20,104 nt of DNA, taken from positions 1-20,104 of IMG/VR virus record IMGVR_UViG_3300048930_000663; one strand, 5' to 3'. The notes under the pieces are model-generated. The model was given only the letters and a program-made list of their open reading frames with translations, made no database searches and was not told where the DNA came from. Position numbers and translations under genes: made by a program. Positions 13,248-19,741 of this stretch are shown in pieces; the first letter of the stretch is position 1; each line of letters begins with the position of its first letter. The DNA comes from a virus.

Positions 13248-14146
13248 GACATCCGCGGCATCGCGGCCAGGGCATGCCGCAGGCTGATCTGCGCTGACAG
13301 CACACAGCGCGCGACCTTGTGCGGCGCCTCGGCGTCGAGCACTTCGGAGAGCAAGTCGTCGACGTCGCGCAGCGAGCCTTCGATGCCGGCGCGGATGCTG
13401 GCCTCGAAGTTGTCGACGCGGGCCATGTCCTGCTGCAGGAAGTCGCCGATGCTGCGGAGGGCGTCTCCCGCCGCAACTTCGATCGAGTCGCTGGGATGCG
13501 CGGTCACCGGGCGGGAGGTGTGGACGCCCGGCCCGCGCTGCGGCGGTTCTTCGCCGACCTGATCGGCCTGGACACTCACCGCTTGTCCAGCTTGTGCGGG
13601 TTGATTCGCGGTCCGGACGCTTGCCTGGTCTGGCAAGCAGTAGGCGTAGAACCCGCTCGGTGCGGTGTGGCGCACCAGCTTGCCGGTCTTCACCAGCCCG
13701 GCGATCGCGAGCGCGACTTGCCGCGTTTCCTGCGCCAGTTCGGACGCGAGGGCACCGGCCGACCACCCCGCGCCGTCGTTCGGCACGTTCTCGGCATCGG
13801 CCATGAAGCTGAGGATCTCCTCGGCGAGCGCAGCGCGCAGCTCGTCTGCCTCGCTGGCCGACGGACGAGTGCGTTCGAGCAACTGGTCGGAGCTGAGCTT
13901 GGGCGACGAGGCGGCTGCGGCCGTGGGGTCGACGCGCTCGGTTCTCGGGAGGCTGTAGATGGACGCTTTCCCGCGACCCGTCCTCACGATCCGGCCGTCT
14001 CTCACGTGCTGCCTGACAATCCAGGCGATGCTGTGCTCGGTGGATTCGAGTACCCGGATGCAGGCGTCGAAGAAGTCCTGCTGCCGTGCCGGCTGAATCT
14101 CGTCCAAGACGGTCAGCACCCCCGCGGTCTTGGTCATGGCGCTCAC
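13244..14146 (-). CDS. Hypothetical phage protein with two winged-helix-like regions (300 aa)
   Basis: A 300-residue protein. Residues 22-66 (FFDACIRVLESTEHSIAWIV, then VRDGRIVRTGRGKASIYSLP) have the look of a winged helix. Residues 127-171 (WSAGALASELAQETRQVALA, then LVKTGKLVRHTAPSGFYAY) repeat the same helix-turn-helix plus wing pattern. The two are joined by a Pro/Ala/Ser-rich linker; a second linker then leads to a helical C-terminal domain (RSIGDFLQQDMARVDNFEAS). The double winged-helix layout suggests DNA binding during replicative transposition or regulation, but no family was recognised. The start is GTG at 14146 (GTGA overlap) or ATG at 14137. Confidence 0.82.
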   Translation of the reverse strand: MSAMTKTAGVLTVLDEIQPARQQDFFDACIRVLESTEHSIAWIVRQHVRDGRIVRTGRGKASIYSLPRTERVDPTAAAASSPKLSSDQLLERTRPSASEADELRAALAEEILSFMADAENVPNDGAGWSAGALASELAQETRQVALAIAGLVKTGKLVRHTAPSGFYAYCLPDQASVRTANQPAQAGQAVSVQADQVGEEPPQRGPGVHTSRPVTAHPSDSIEVAAGDALRSIGDFLQQDMARVDNFEASIRAGIEGSLRDVDDLLSEVLDAEAPHKVARCVLSAQISLRHALAAMPRMS

Positions 14147-14397
14147 GCGACACCTCCCCAGCGCACTTCGCAGCCGTCGAGGTGGGTGGCGTAGATCTCG
14201 GCGATGCGCTGTTTGATTCGCTCTCGCCGCATGACGCCGCCATCCAGCACGCCGGCCGGAGGCGGGTCGATCTCGATCCGCGGGTTGCGTGACGTGATGC
14301 GCACATCGCGCACCGTGCAGCCGAGCTGTTCGAGCCGCTCCAGGCAGGCCCCTGCGGCGGTGAGCCCGAGCGCGACAATCGCGTTCATGCGGTTCAT
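14143..14397 (-). CDS. Hypothetical early phage protein (84 aa)
   Basis: An 84-residue protein. The N-terminal helix MNAIVALGLTAAGACLERLEQLGC is followed by a strand-rich VRDVRITSRNPRIEIDPPPAG and a helix RRERIKQRIAEIYATHLDGCEV. The overall layout suggests a small beta-alpha fold. It overlaps its neighbours by four bases (ATGA at the start, GTGA at the end). A second ATG is three codons downstream. No family was recognised; similar small proteins are common in Mu-like early regions. Confidence 0.75.
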   Translation of the reverse strand: MNRMNAIVALGLTAAGACLERLEQLGCTVRDVRITSRNPRIEIDPPPAGVLDGGVMRRERIKQRIAEIYATHLDGCEVRWGGVA

Positions 14398-14711
14398 CGG
14401 CGGCCTCCCGTAATCAGGCCAAGATCGCGAACGCTGAGGTCACCCGGACAGGTCCCGTTTGTGATCTCGTTGATCGCAGTCAGCATCAGCTGGCAGGTGG
14501 TCTCCAGATCGCCTTGCCCTTGGCATTGGGCGTAGCCCAGCGCGATGCGGTACAGCCAGCCCGCGCTGGCCACGACGTCCTCCCACGTGAAGTCACAGGC
14601 GGGGCCGATGACCGGCCCGGGCTTGGAAGTTGACGCGGCAGCCGTTGAGGGACCGGCAACAGCGCCGGCAGTGGCGGCCGCGACGGCGGCCAGAAGGGAT
14701 CGACGGTTCAT
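14394..14711 (-). CDS. Small protein with a Tat-like signal peptide (105 aa)
   Basis: A 105-residue protein with an N-terminal NRRSLLAAVAAATAGAVAG, resembling a twin-arginine export signal, then an Ala/Ser-rich region ending near AAAS (residues 24-27). The mature part has CDFTWEDVVASAGWLYRIALG and three further cysteines (QCQGQ, TTCQ, GTCPGD). An export signal is odd in an early transposition operon. The start ATG at 14711 follows a TAGGAG in which the previous gene's stop codon is part of the ribosome-binding site. Function is unknown. Export is predicted from the sequence only. Confidence 0.72.
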   Translation of the reverse strand: MNRRSLLAAVAAATAGAVAGPSTAAASTSKPGPVIGPACDFTWEDVVASAGWLYRIALGYAQCQGQGDLETTCQLMLTAINEITNGTCPGDLSVRDLGLITGGRR

Positions 14712-14720
14712 GCCGTGCTC

Positions 14721-15056
14721 CTAGTGGGTAGTGGGCTGAAACGGCTGCTCGCCGCGGGCGCGACGGCACTTTTCGCAGTTGCAGTTGTTGCGCAGGCGGA
14801 CCTCACGAAACATCGCCGGCAACTCGCTGGTCAGCGTCTCGATCGCGTCAAGGAACAGCGGGTCGGCCGCTTCCTTGAGGATGGCGGCCACCAGCGTGAT
14901 AGCCCGCTGCATGCGGTAACCGTTGGCGGTGGCTGGCAGCTGACCGTGGGAGGTGACAAACGCAATGCCGTCGCTTCCAATCGAGGCGGCGACCACAGCC
15001 TGCGCACTCACCTGCATCTCGCCAGGCGCCAGGTGATTGATGGTGGGCGTGCTCAT
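14721..15056 (-). CDS. Hypothetical protein with C-terminal cysteine cluster (111 aa)
   Basis: A 111-residue protein directly after the MuB gene, sharing four bases with its stop (ATGA). Residues 20-65 are hydrophobic and beta/helix mixed (VVAASIGSDGIAFVTSHGQL). A helix (LFLDAIETLTSELPAMFREV) leads to a CxCxxC cluster at residues 92-97 (NCNCEKCRRARGEQP), which could bind zinc. No family was recognised. The same frame continues open upstream into the MuB gene, but that part is a shadow. Confidence 0.76.
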   Translation of the reverse strand: MSTPTINHLAPGEMQVSAQAVVAASIGSDGIAFVTSHGQLPATANGYRMQRAITLVAAILKEAADPLFLDAIETLTSELPAMFREVRLRNNCNCEKCRRARGEQPFQPTTH

Positions 15057-15988
15057 GCCGCACCTCCGAGTTCCCGCCAGGCGGAGCGGACGTCGTCGCA
15101 ACAGACCGGACGGCCGGCTGCCGATGCTGTGGCCGTCGCCAATCGAATGGCTTTCGTGACGCCCCGGAGCGCGCCTGGCAGAGCAGCGATGCCCTCCAGC
15201 GCCTTGCGACAGTCGTCGCCCATGCCCCAGGCCCCAGCGATGGCGCGCACGTCCTGCTTGCTGGCGCCGTTGAGCGACACGCGCTTGCCGATGCGGCTGA
15301 ACAGCCGGTCCAGGTATGCGGCTCGCTGGCCGCCAGACATGCGGGTGAATACCGACTCGTTGCCCACCAGCGCCAAGCCGATGCCGGTGGCGTCGTGGAT
15401 CGAGCGGAGTTGGTCGAGCGCGGCGACGCTCAGGTGCTGCGCCTCGTCGATGACCAGCAGCCCGCCGGTGCCCGAGATCTTCTTGAGGATGGCGCGGTGC
15501 AGTCGCGAAGCGCCGCCCGAGTAGGCAATCCCGATCTGCTCGCAGATCTCCTCCAGGCAGGTCACGACGCTGGCCGAAGCCGGCGTCATGGTCGCGACCC
15601 ACACCTGCGGGCTGACCGTGGCGTAGTGGCGAATCGCCGAAGTCTTGCCCAGCCCCGCACCGCCGTAGATGACCGTGATGTCGGCGGCCATCTGCGCGTA
15701 CTGCAGCGCCACCAGGACCCGCTCGGCGGTTGGCGTGGAGACGAAGTCCGGCGCGGCAGGCATGCGGCGCTGTTCTTCCTCCCGCGCCTGCCGCGCGTCG
15801 AGCCAACGCTTGACCTTCACCGCAACGGCATCGTTGTCGCCGGGGTACTGGTCGGCCAGCCACTGGCTCAGGGTCGTGGCGGAGACGCCCGACTCCTTCG
15901 CGATCAGTGCCTGCGTCAGCCCGGCAGTCAGGGCCGCGCGTACACCGACGCGCACCTTGTCGCTCACATCCATACTGCTACCATCCAT
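15053..15988 (-). CDS. MuB-like transposition-target AAA+ ATPase
   Basis: A 311-residue protein, nearly identical in length to MuB (312). Residues 21-50 form an N-terminal helix-turn-helix (LTQALIAKESGVSATTLSQW), as in MuB. The AAA+ core has Walker A GGAGLGKT (109-116) and Walker B LLVIDEAQ (177-184). MuB binds DNA non-specifically with ATP, delivers target DNA to the transposase and gives target immunity. The ATG at 15988 is chosen because AAGAGGTG lies six bases upstream. More upstream in-frame ATGs (16003, 16039) lack a ribosome-binding site or lie in a hairpin. It is separated from the transposase gene by 65 bases, the longest gap in the early operon. Confidence 0.94.
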   Translation of the reverse strand: MDGSSMDVSDKVRVGVRAALTAGLTQALIAKESGVSATTLSQWLADQYPGDNDAVAVKVKRWLDARQAREEEQRRMPAAPDFVSTPTAERVLVALQYAQMAADITVIYGGAGLGKTSAIRHYATVSPQVWVATMTPASASVVTCLEEICEQIGIAYSGGASRLHRAILKKISGTGGLLVIDEAQHLSVAALDQLRSIHDATGIGLALVGNESVFTRMSGGQRAAYLDRLFSRIGKRVSLNGASKQDVRAIAGAWGMGDDCRKALEGIAALPGALRGVTKAIRLATATASAAGRPVCCDDVRSAWRELGGAA

Positions 15989-16022
15989 TTCGCACCTCTT
16001 CATCAGGTGTTGCCGTTGAAAG

Positions 16023-16050
16023 CCCGGCCAGCGCGGCAACGCTGGCCGGG
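16023..16050. other. 11-bp perfect hairpin between transposase and MuB genes
   Basis: The arms CCCGGCCAGCG (16023-16033) and CGCTGGCCGGG (16040-16050) are perfectly complementary around a six-base loop. It lies immediately after the transposase stop and 35 bases before the MuB start. On the minus strand it is followed by CTTTC rather than a T-tract, so it is a poor intrinsic terminator, but such a strong stem could attenuate transcription or protect the upstream mRNA end. It may also set the transposase to MuB ratio. Confidence 0.7.
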
Positions 16051-16053
16051 TGC

Positions 16054-18081
16054 CTAAATCTCTCGTCTGAATTGGCCCAGGTACGCGCCCAGCCGGCGCT
16101 CCTGTTCGAGTTGCTCCAGATCCGCGTCCTGCAGCGGTGAGTCGTCGACCGGGAAGCGCACGACGTTTGCCGGCCGCAGTGGTTCGTTCTCCGCAAGGTC
16201 ATCAGCCAGCGCACGACCGGCGTCTCGCTCGGGGTTGGGAGTGCCCTTGAAGTGCCCGGCCACGACCTTCGCGGTGGGCTTCTCGGCCGGCTCGCCCAGG
16301 TGGCGGGTTGCCGATTCGTACAGCGCGGCGCGCTCCTTGGCGTCCATCCGTTGCGCCTCGACCTCGGCAGCCTTCAGCGCCTTGACCTGCCGCTTCTTGA
16401 ACTTGCTGACTTCATCGCCGGCCTGCTTATCGTTGAAGGCGTAGCTCGGGATGTGTTCGAGCGGCAGCAGGTAGCGACCGTCCAGGCCATACAGATGCGC
16501 ACCGGCGTGCAGGTTTTCCGGATCGAAGTGGACGTAGCACAGGCGCCCTGCGTAGCGGCTCAGCCCGTCGCCTCGATAGCGGTTCTCGCCGAGGCGGTTG
16601 CGGCCAGCCTTGATGCGGACTTCGAAGACCTGCTTGCCAACTCGAACTTGCTCGCGGCACATCAGCAGCACGCGGCGCTGCTCTTCGCTCAAGGTGCGGA
16701 GGACGTGTCCTTCCGAAAGCTGATCCCATGCCTGGTTCAGGCTCATGACGCCGCCTGCGGCGCGGTTCAGCCGGCCCTCTTGGGCGTTGTGCCTGGCCAC
16801 CTCGATTGCGACGACTTCCTGCAGCAGCTCGAAGCTGATCGCGCTGGCCTTGCTGAACCCACCGGCTGCGCGGATCCGCGGGTTGGTGGCGACCTTGTCG
16901 TGCAGACCACCGATGCCGAAGGCGCGCTCGATGGGCTTGGAGCCGGGATTGCCGGTCTCCTTGTCCGGGTTGGTAAAGCGCGCCTCCATGCCAAGGATGG
17001 CCAGCAGACCCATGCCGTCTTCCGGCCGGCTGCGGAAGCGATGCCGGTTCTGCTGGGGCGCCGCTGTCATCAGCTTGTTGGCCGCGACGCGGGTGTTGTC
17101 TAGCCAGACGAACTCGGGCAGGCAGATGCCGGTCAGGTCGTAAGTGGCGAGGCGGAAAAGGTCAGTCGACTCGGTCTTGCCGAGCCGATAGGCCAGCAGC
17201 TTGCGGGTGCGGACGTCTTGCCAGAACCAGCCGGTGGCGGTGTTGATGATCTCGCCGTCGGGGAACTTGACCCACAGTCGATCGAACTTCAGGCCGTCAC
17301 CATTCACTGCCTGACCTGGGTAGAAGACGGACTCGTCCCGGCGCGAGGCGGGCAAGTGGCGCATCGCGCCGGCGACACCTTCGCGCGCGCTCACCTGAGT
17401 CAGGCGGTCGTAGGTGCTGTCCAGCCAGCGCTTGACGGTCTTGGCTGAAGGGATCGACCAACCCTTGTGGGCGGCCACTTCCTTCAGGCGCCGGTAGCAT
17501 TCGGCGTGGGTCGGCTGCGCGCGGCTCAGATAGTCGCCGGCGTAGTACTCCTGCGCCAGGGCGTCGAAGTCAGCACACTTGGTGCGTCCGACATAGTCGT
17601 CGACCAGGACCGCTGGCCAGTCGGCGCGCTCGATACCAACGACCTGCTTGCGCCAGCGCCAGAGCGTAGTTTCCGAGCACGCAAAGCCATCGGCGCGCAT
17701 CTGACTGGCGACCAGATCAACGGCCTGGCGCTTGCTGACGCCCTCGGCCGTGAGGCTGGCGAAGGTCATCACCGCACGCGCCGCACCTTCCGCCCGCGCC
17801 CGCGCCTGATCCGTGACCGTGGCGTACCGTCGGCGCGCTGATTCGATGAATGCAGGGCTCGGCGCCGCAGCTGCGGTCTTGGGCGAAACCGGGCGCTTGA
17901 TCAGGATGGCCGCCTTGACGTCGACGGGCAGCGCGTCGACAGCGAAGTAGCGCTTCTTGCCGCCCCGGACCGACGCTTCCGTGAACGCCCATGCTTCCCG
18001 CTGCGCCCGTCGTTCGACGGCCCGCTTGCTGACGTTCAGAGCTGCGGCGATCGCTGCGCCGTCCATCCGATCCGGGCTCAT
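16054..18081 (-). CDS. MuA-like DDE transposase
   Basis: A 675-residue protein, close to MuA (663). Residues 1-65 form an N-terminal winged-helix domain (MDGAAIAAALNVSKRAVERR) of the Mu transposase DNA-binding family. Helix-turn-helix segments follow at about 115-145 and 190-220. The catalytic triad is D262 in NGDGLKFD, D328 in VWLDNTRVA and E385 in SKPIERAFG. After it comes the non-specific beta-barrel (about 485-550), then a helical C-terminus that in MuA contacts MuB and ClpX. It cuts the phage ends and joins them to target DNA. The start ATG at 18081 overlaps the upstream gene as ATGA. The open frame continues to 18558 but that stretch is a shadow of the upstream gene. Confidence 0.97.
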   Translation of the reverse strand: MSPDRMDGAAIAAALNVSKRAVERRAQREAWAFTEASVRGGKKRYFAVDALPVDVKAAILIKRPVSPKTAAAAPSPAFIESARRRYATVTDQARARAEGAARAVMTFASLTAEGVSKRQAVDLVASQMRADGFACSETTLWRWRKQVVGIERADWPAVLVDDYVGRTKCADFDALAQEYYAGDYLSRAQPTHAECYRRLKEVAAHKGWSIPSAKTVKRWLDSTYDRLTQVSAREGVAGAMRHLPASRRDESVFYPGQAVNGDGLKFDRLWVKFPDGEIINTATGWFWQDVRTRKLLAYRLGKTESTDLFRLATYDLTGICLPEFVWLDNTRVAANKLMTAAPQQNRHRFRSRPEDGMGLLAILGMEARFTNPDKETGNPGSKPIERAFGIGGLHDKVATNPRIRAAGGFSKASAISFELLQEVVAIEVARHNAQEGRLNRAAGGVMSLNQAWDQLSEGHVLRTLSEEQRRVLLMCREQVRVGKQVFEVRIKAGRNRLGENRYRGDGLSRYAGRLCYVHFDPENLHAGAHLYGLDGRYLLPLEHIPSYAFNDKQAGDEVSKFKKRQVKALKAAEVEAQRMDAKERAALYESATRHLGEPAEKPTAKVVAGHFKGTPNPERDAGRALADDLAENEPLRPANVVRFPVDDSPLQDADLEQLEQERRLGAYLGQFRREI

Positions 18082-18524
18082 GGACGCGACCTCCGCAGGA
18101 CGTCGCGCAGCAGGGCTTTGCGCTCCTTCAGCCCCTGCTCCTGCTCTTCGATGCGGCCCAGCTCGGCGGCGAGCGCGTCGCGGCCGACCAGGAGCTGGCC
18201 ACCGCGTTGCACTGCGAGCCAGCTGCTCAGTCGCGTGCTGCGGCAGACTTCTTCGAGTACGGGCACCAGGGCCATGCAAACGTTGAACTCTTCGCGGCTC
18301 TCGGCGGTGTAGCCGTCCAGCATCGCCTTGCTGATGGGCCTGCCAGTGAGGCGACTGGATCGAGCGCTGATCTCGTAGCGGTCCATTCCCGAGTCGGCGA
18401 TCATGGCGCTCAGCTCGATTGACACGGCCGCGCGAAAGTCCATCGTCCCTGGGGCGGCCGTTGCGGGTTGAGGCACCTGCGGAAGTGCGAACAAGTCGGC
18501 GGTGTGGAGATCTCGGCGGCGCAT
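18078..18524 (-). CDS. Early regulator-like protein encoded before the transposase (148 aa)
   Basis: A 148-residue protein. A disordered N-terminal part precedes FRAAVSIELSAMIADSGMDRYEISARSSRLTGRPISKAMLDGYTAE, which reads as an atypical helix-turn-helix. The C-terminal half is helical, ending in a charged coiled coil (ELGRIEEQEQGLKERKALL). Proteins of this layout sit between Ner and transposase in B3/BcepMu-like phages; their function is not established. A sequence GAAGTGCGAAC (18482-18492) near its 5' end matches the half-site found in the operator region, so a repressor-binding site inside this gene is possible. Confidence 0.85.
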   Translation of the reverse strand: MRRRDLHTADLFALPQVPQPATAAPGTMDFRAAVSIELSAMIADSGMDRYEISARSSRLTGRPISKAMLDGYTAESREEFNVCMALVPVLEEVCRSTRLSSWLAVQRGGQLLVGRDALAAELGRIEEQEQGLKERKALLRDVLRRSRP

Positions 18525-18526
18525 AT

Positions 18527-18766
18527 CTACGCGGCCTCCGCCGTTTGTGTATTGGCACCGAAGCCGTCGGTGCTAGGCTTTGCCTTCATGCCGAGCGCGA
18601 TGGCTATCTCATGGGCGGAACCGAAACGACCCTTCGCACGATTGTTCAACACGTTGTAGACGTGCTGGCGCTCGAAACCGCGCTGCTCAGCCCACTGCGC
18701 GACCGTGATCCCCTTCGCGCGGATTCGTTCCTTCGCTTGTTCTGAGGATAGAAGTTTGGAGGCCAT
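18527..18766 (-). CDS. Ner/Cro-like DNA-binding protein
   Basis: A 79-residue helix-turn-helix protein: ITVAQWAEQRGFERQHVYNVLNN (20-42) followed by RAKGRFGSAHEIAIALGMK. Similar small proteins occupy the Ner position, first gene of the early operon, in B3- and BcepMu-like phages. By analogy it should turn down the early promoter and repressor transcription after induction. It is divergent from the repressor across a 210-bp operator region. The ATG at 18766 has no strong ribosome-binding site. Confidence 0.9.
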   Translation of the reverse strand: MASKLLSSEQAKERIRAKGITVAQWAEQRGFERQHVYNVLNNRAKGRFGSAHEIAIALGMKAKPSTDGFGANTQTAEAA

Positions 18767-18976
18767 CGCTTGCGTCTGCCGCTGTCGTGCTGAAGCGTAT
18801 GTTTTCGTACAACCGTGCGAGTGTCAAGCGCCGCACTTCGCCATAACGTGCCGTTTTGCGAACTTCTGCGGCAACTCATTGCGATTCAATGGCTTAGGGA
18901 AAGTGCGACAATCGCACGTTAGTGCGTCCTCATGTTCGCACTTTCAGCGCCTAAGCCCGAACCGGGGAACCGAGCG
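18767..18976. promoter_or_regulatory. Divergent early/repressor operator-promoter region
   Basis: A 210-bp gene-free region with repeated GTGCGA / TCGCAC half-sites: 18815-18820, the perfect dyad GTGCGA-CAA-TCGCAC at 18903-18917, AGTGCG at 18921-18926 and TCGCACTTTC at 18936-18945. A wider dyad, GAAAGTGCGA (18899-18908) and TCGCACTTTC (18936-18945), brackets the cluster. On the minus strand TTGACA (plus-strand 18822-18827) is a perfect -35, and AAACAT 17 bases on (18799-18804) is a weak -10; the 18815-18820 half-site falls within this promoter. This arrangement fits repression of the early promoter by the S24 repressor and/or Ner. Confidence 0.72.
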
Positions 18977-19741
18977 ATGAACACGGTGGGTGAACGGCTC
19001 ATGCACGTCCGTGGCGAGACCAACCAGCGCGACTTCGCCAAGATGCTGGGTGTCGGCGCTCGGACGTACTGGAACTACGAAGCCGACGAGCGGCCGCCGT
19101 CAGCGGACGCGCTGCGGCACATTGCGCAGCTGGGCTGGAACCCAGCTTGGGTGTTGACTGGCCAGGGTCCGGAGAAGCTCGGTGAGCAGGCGGATCCTGA
19201 GACCGTGGCGGATGTGGCCGCTGTGTTGGTCGGCGATCAGGAAGCGGCGCAGCGGCTTCGCGACCGTGAGGCGCGCGTGCTCGACCATCTGAAGTCCGGC
19301 GGTCAGCCAGAATCACTGGCGGAAGACTTCGCGTTCGTTCCATACCTGCGGGTGAAAGTGGCTGCGGGCGCCGGCCAGGTGGTGGAATCAGAGCAGATCG
19401 TTGCCTGGATGGCGTTCCGCCGCGGCTACCTGCAGATGCTGGGCGTGCCCACGGCCGCCGCGTGCCTGGTGCGCGTGCGCGGCGACTCGATGGAGCCAGA
19501 CTTGCGTGACGGCGACACCGTTCTGCTCGACACGACCGACAACAAGGTGACTGACAAGGCCCACGCGTTTGCCTTCCGCTTCGAGGGCAGCGACGAGCTG
19601 GCCGTCAAGCGTTTGCGCGAGAGCCAGGGCGAACTGCACATCAGCGGCAGCGACCACTGGCCAGCGACGGTTCTGAAGGCCGATCAGCCCAGGCCCTTGA
19701 TCATCGGCCGCGTCCGCTGGTCAGGTCGCACTTGGGACTAG
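18977..19741 (+). CDS. S24/LexA-type phage repressor
   Basis: A 254-residue repressor. The N-terminal part (MNTVGERLMHVRGETNQRDFAKMLGVGARTYWNYEADER) is a Cro/CI-type helix-turn-helix. The C-terminal peptidase S24 domain has the catalytic serine S171 in RGDSMEPDL and lysine K211 in LAVKRLR; a possible Ala-Gly cleavage site is in KVAAGAG (residues 127-133). This suggests RecA-stimulated self-cleavage and SOS induction, unlike Mu's own c repressor. The ATG at 18977 is preceded by GGGGAAC; a longer in-frame start at 18932 would place 15 codons over the operator and is less likely. It is the only gene on the plus strand. Confidence 0.94.
   Translation: MNTVGERLMHVRGETNQRDFAKMLGVGARTYWNYEADERPPSADALRHIAQLGWNPAWVLTGQGPEKLGEQADPETVADVAAVLVGDQEAAQRLRDREARVLDHLKSGGQPESLAEDFAFVPYLRVKVAAGAGQVVESEQIVAWMAFRRGYLQMLGVPTAAACLVRVRGDSMEPDLRDGDTVLLDTTDNKVTDKAHAFAFRFEGSDELAVKRLRESQGELHISGSDHWPATVLKADQPRPLIIGRVRWSGRTWD

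Noticed and set aside
15989-16039. Longer MuB start at 16039 or 16003
   Set aside because: 16039 lies in the hairpin and neither has a ribosome-binding site, while the ATG at 15988 has AAGAGGTG before it and gives the MuB length.
18082-18558. Upstream extension of the transposase frame
   Set aside because: This part is in the territory of the 148-residue gene and reads as arginine-rich shadow sequence. The ATG at 18081 with ATGA overlap gives a length matching MuA.
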